64,000 bases of DNA from UBA9611 sp965237595 (GTDB lineage: Bacteria; Chloroflexota; Dehalococcoidia; Lucifugimonadales; UBA3495), in the NCBI GenBank assembly GCA_965237595.1, contig CBDEFY010000003.1, positions 21,652 to 85,651 of the forward strand, written 5' to 3'. Shown here piece by piece: positions 62,141-64,000 of this stretch (position 1 is its first letter; each line of letters starts with the position of its first letter). Below the pieces are notes generated by a model, which was not told the DNA's origin, ran no database searches, and saw only the letters and a list, made by a program, of their open reading frames with translations. The position numbers were made by a program, and so were the translations under genes.

Positions 62141-62443
62141 TCCAGGCTTACCGCTCAAATAACAATTTTGCCCTGAACTAACGAATAAATTCTTAATTCC
62201 ACGAGTAACTGCCAATGCACGGTAATGGTGATGTACAGATTGCTTGTGCGCCCACCGCCCACCGTCAAATTGGCCAGTATTTGAAACAATGTGGAAAACC
62301 CCGGTGTTAGGTTAGCTGCCAATTTGAAGCTTGGCTTTTGTGATCTCTGGAAGAGTCGCGGGATTCACCCACACTATCAACCAGGGTTATGCTAGACCAA
62401 CTACCCAGCAACGGCGAAATGGAGTAGAAGCCAGGGACATTCT
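62141..62443. other. intergenic region without evident gene
   Basis: About 300 bases, AT-richer than the coding parts. No repeat from the families above, no clear terminator and no conserved site seen. Confidence 0.5.
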
Positions 62444-63436
62444 TTGAGACTCCGACTTTGTGTCATAGGTTGCGGTGGATTCGCCCGCACATTCGCTACA
62501 TCTCTGGCGAACGCCCGGGATCAGGTGGAACTTTACTTCGCCAGCCGCGACTATGGGCGCGCCAAGTCGTACTGCGCGGAGTTTGGTGGCGCAAGGGCCT
62601 TTGGCTCATACGAGGCCGCCGCCGCCGATCCCAGGATACAAGCGCTCTACATCTGTACTCCCCATCACCTTCATCTAGAACACGCCCGGATCGCAGCCAA
62701 TGCAAAAAAGCACATCCTACTGGAAAAGCCGATAGCCCGGACCATCGACGAAGCTCGCGCAATTATTTCGGCCGCCGATGAAGCGGAGGTGAAATTGATG
62801 GTCGCCGAGAATTACAGATTCCTTGGTCCGGTGCAAGAAGCAAAAAGGATCATTGATTCGGGCGCATTGGGCCGGGTTCGCCTCATCCAATTGCACGAAG
62901 AATACCCGTTCAATCCCAGCTCCTGGCGCAACGACAGGGAGCTAAATGGCGGTGGCGTCATGATTGACGGTGGGATTCACAAAGCCAGCGTCTTGGCCTA
63001 TCTAGCCGGGCGGCCCAATCAGGTTTACGCCGTCTTAGTTCCGTCAGGTATCCCAGGGCTGGAAGCCGAGGACGGTATTGTCCTAACCACCCGCTCTCCC
63101 AATGGGGTAGTGGGTATCATCAATCACACTTGGAGCATCGGCAATGCGACTGAGCGTCCGTGGGTTAGGGTGTCCGGAGCACGGGCGAACCTAAACTTCG
63201 AGATGGGCCGTCACTGGCTGAACATCGACTATGGCAGTTCTCAAGAATCCCGGCATTTCGATTGCGACTTCCGGGGCCTGATACCGATGGTGCTGGAGTT
63301 TAGGCGTAGTATCTTGGAGAAATCGGAGCCAACCATGACCGGCGAAGAAGGTCTGAAAGACCTGGCCATTGTGCTAAAGGCCTACGAATCTGCGCAGACT
63401 GACCAACCACTTGAGATAGATTATTCCAAACAATAA
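62444..63436 (+). CDS. Gfo/Idh/MocA family oxidoreductase
   Basis: 330-residue NAD(P)-dependent dehydrogenase: RLRLCVIGCGGFARTFAT Rossmann motif, LLEKPIARTIDEARAI with the catalytic Lys, and GGGVMIDGGIHKASVLAYL. Start TTG at 62444 (RBS is weak, CCAGGGA). It acts on polyols, sugar derivatives or similar compounds; substrate unknown. Confidence 0.9.
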   Translation: MRLRLCVIGCGGFARTFATSLANARDQVELYFASRDYGRAKSYCAEFGGARAFGSYEAAAADPRIQALYICTPHHLHLEHARIAANAKKHILLEKPIARTIDEARAIISAADEAEVKLMVAENYRFLGPVQEAKRIIDSGALGRVRLIQLHEEYPFNPSSWRNDRELNGGGVMIDGGIHKASVLAYLAGRPNQVYAVLVPSGIPGLEAEDGIVLTTRSPNGVVGIINHTWSIGNATERPWVRVSGARANLNFEMGRHWLNIDYGSSQESRHFDCDFRGLIPMVLEFRRSILEKSEPTMTGEEGLKDLAIVLKAYESAQTDQPLEIDYSKQ

Positions 63437-63505
63437 TTCGACGACGTTGATGACACGAACGCATCTGGCCTGCTGTTCGGTGCAGAGGATAATTGCTGGT
63501 CTAAC

Positions 63506-63691
63506 GTGGAATCGTGGGATGCCCCCTATTGGCTGCAATTACCTGCCGAAGCCCATATCAGAGAGATGCTCCGGAAGAAGCGAATCGGCCACATGGCTAA
63601 GAATTTGGAATCGAACGGGGCCAAGGGGAAATCAGTCATCAGCAATCTCACTTTTTGCTGTAGCGGCCCCATTTGGGACCAAATTACTTGA
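63506..63691 (+). CDS. hypothetical short ORF, possibly a gene fragment
   Basis: 61 residues beginning MESWDAPYWLQLPAEAHIRE. The DAPYWLQLP-type beginning and basic RKKRIGHMAKNLES segment suggest a real sequence, perhaps the C-terminal end of a longer protein with the upstream part lost. No family recognised. It overlaps the crotonase end by eight bases on the opposite strand. Confidence 0.35.
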   Translation: MESWDAPYWLQLPAEAHIREMLRKKRIGHMAKNLESNGAKGKSVISNLTFCCSGPIWDQIT

Positions 63692-64000
63692 TGGGAATCT
63701 TAACGTATGGCAGGTCTTTGGAAGGGTCGATCTGCCGCCGCTCGATGAATGCGGTTCTCCGTTCCCGAGTTTCTTCTGACGCCCCGTAGTTGGGCTGGTG
63801 TTCCTGCATTGGCGTCAATTCCGGTACCTCAAAGTTGTCGTGGTTATTGAAAGATATCTTTTGCATCTGAAGAATCACCGGGCTGACGTTTTTGATGTCT
63901 GCGATCCATTGGTCAACCTCGCCCCACAGATGTTCCGGCTCAACCACCGCGTTGACCAGCCCCATGTCGTAGGCTTGTTGAGCGGTGTACTGGCGGCACA
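63684..64000 (-). CDS. enoyl-CoA hydratase/isomerase family protein (partial)
   Basis: C-terminal part of a crotonase; the N-terminus lies beyond the window. RQYTAQQAYDMGLVNAVVEP matches the region after the active site, followed by a C-terminal helical region and ETRERRTAFIERRQIDPSKD. About 105 residues are visible. Likely a 2-enoyl-CoA hydratase or naphthoate synthase (MenB)-like member, but this cannot be decided from the fragment. Confidence 0.85.
   Translation of the reverse strand, partial: CRQYTAQQAYDMGLVNAVVEPEHLWGEVDQWIADIKNVSPVILQMQKISFNNHDNFEVPELTPMQEHQPNYGASEETRERRTAFIERRQIDPSKDLPYVKIPIK

Noticed and set aside
1..64000. CRISPR arrays, tRNA and rRNA genes
   Set aside because: No regularly spaced direct repeats of the required length, no tRNA cloverleaf and no rRNA sequence was recognised on reading.

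Overview
The window is a GC-rich bacterial chromosome segment. Gene content points to an uncultivated Chloroflexota (Dehalococcoidia/SAR202-like) bacterium: many paralogous family III CoA-transferases, short-chain dehydrogenases, luciferase-like flavin oxidoreductases, crotonases and amidohydrolases, a PyrR-regulated pyrimidine operon, and many short dispersed palindromic repeats. That placement is inference from gene content; there is no rRNA or phylogenetic marker analysis here.

Layout. 1-7.1 kb: catabolic genes (alpha/beta hydrolase, NIPSNAP, two D-threonine-aldolase/D-serine-dehydratase-like paralogs, two CoA-transferases, a crotonase). 7.2-9.3 kb: RecQ. 9.4-10.56 kb: an IS110-family element with a recognisable bridge RNA, inserted in a dispersed repeat. 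10.6-17.1 kb: Trm112-like protein, CopD-like membrane protein, TlpA-like lipoprotein, tandem SDRs (one frameshifted), frameshifted gamma-glutamyltransferase, glutamate dehydrogenase. 17.4-26.3 kb: pentapeptide/TIR-like protein, luciferase-like oxidoreductase, frameshifted AMACR-like gene, SDR, broken collagen-like metzincin, hydrolase, cupin, endonuclease III-like protein, SfsA. 26.5-30.7 kb: pyrF, DUF951, LysR, ferredoxin, ornithine cyclodeaminase-like protein, VapBC. 30.8-39.2 kb: minus-strand pyrR-pyrB-pyrC-carA-orf-carB with a PyrR-type leader attenuator. 39.4-47.5 kb: VWA protein, two CoA-transferases, isochorismatase, DUF2157/GDYXXLXY membrane pair, PEP mutase-like enzyme. 47.6-49.9 kb: a membrane-protein gene split by an intact-looking IS3-family element. 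50.1-53.0 kb: fabG, plsX and a hotdog dehydratase. 53.2-57.7 kb: lhgO-like oxidase, frameshifted luciferase-like gene, 2-hydroxyacid dehydrogenase, quinone oxidoreductase. 57.8-59.3 kb: truncated ends of three unrelated genes. 59.5-64 kb: amidohydrolase, GMC oxidoreductase, Gfo/Idh/MocA dehydrogenase, partial crotonase.

Working together: the pyr operon plus pyrF supplies most of de novo UMP synthesis (no pyrD or pyrE here). plsX, fabG and the hotdog protein belong to lipid synthesis. The CoA-transferases, AMACR, crotonases and SDRs suggest catabolism of diverse carboxylic acids as CoA thioesters. Notable features are the bridge RNA whose guides match its own disrupted target, a palindromic repeat exapted into a coding sequence, an aldolase-like paralog without its PLP lysine, and at least six genes broken by single-base indels, which could be true decay or assembly error.
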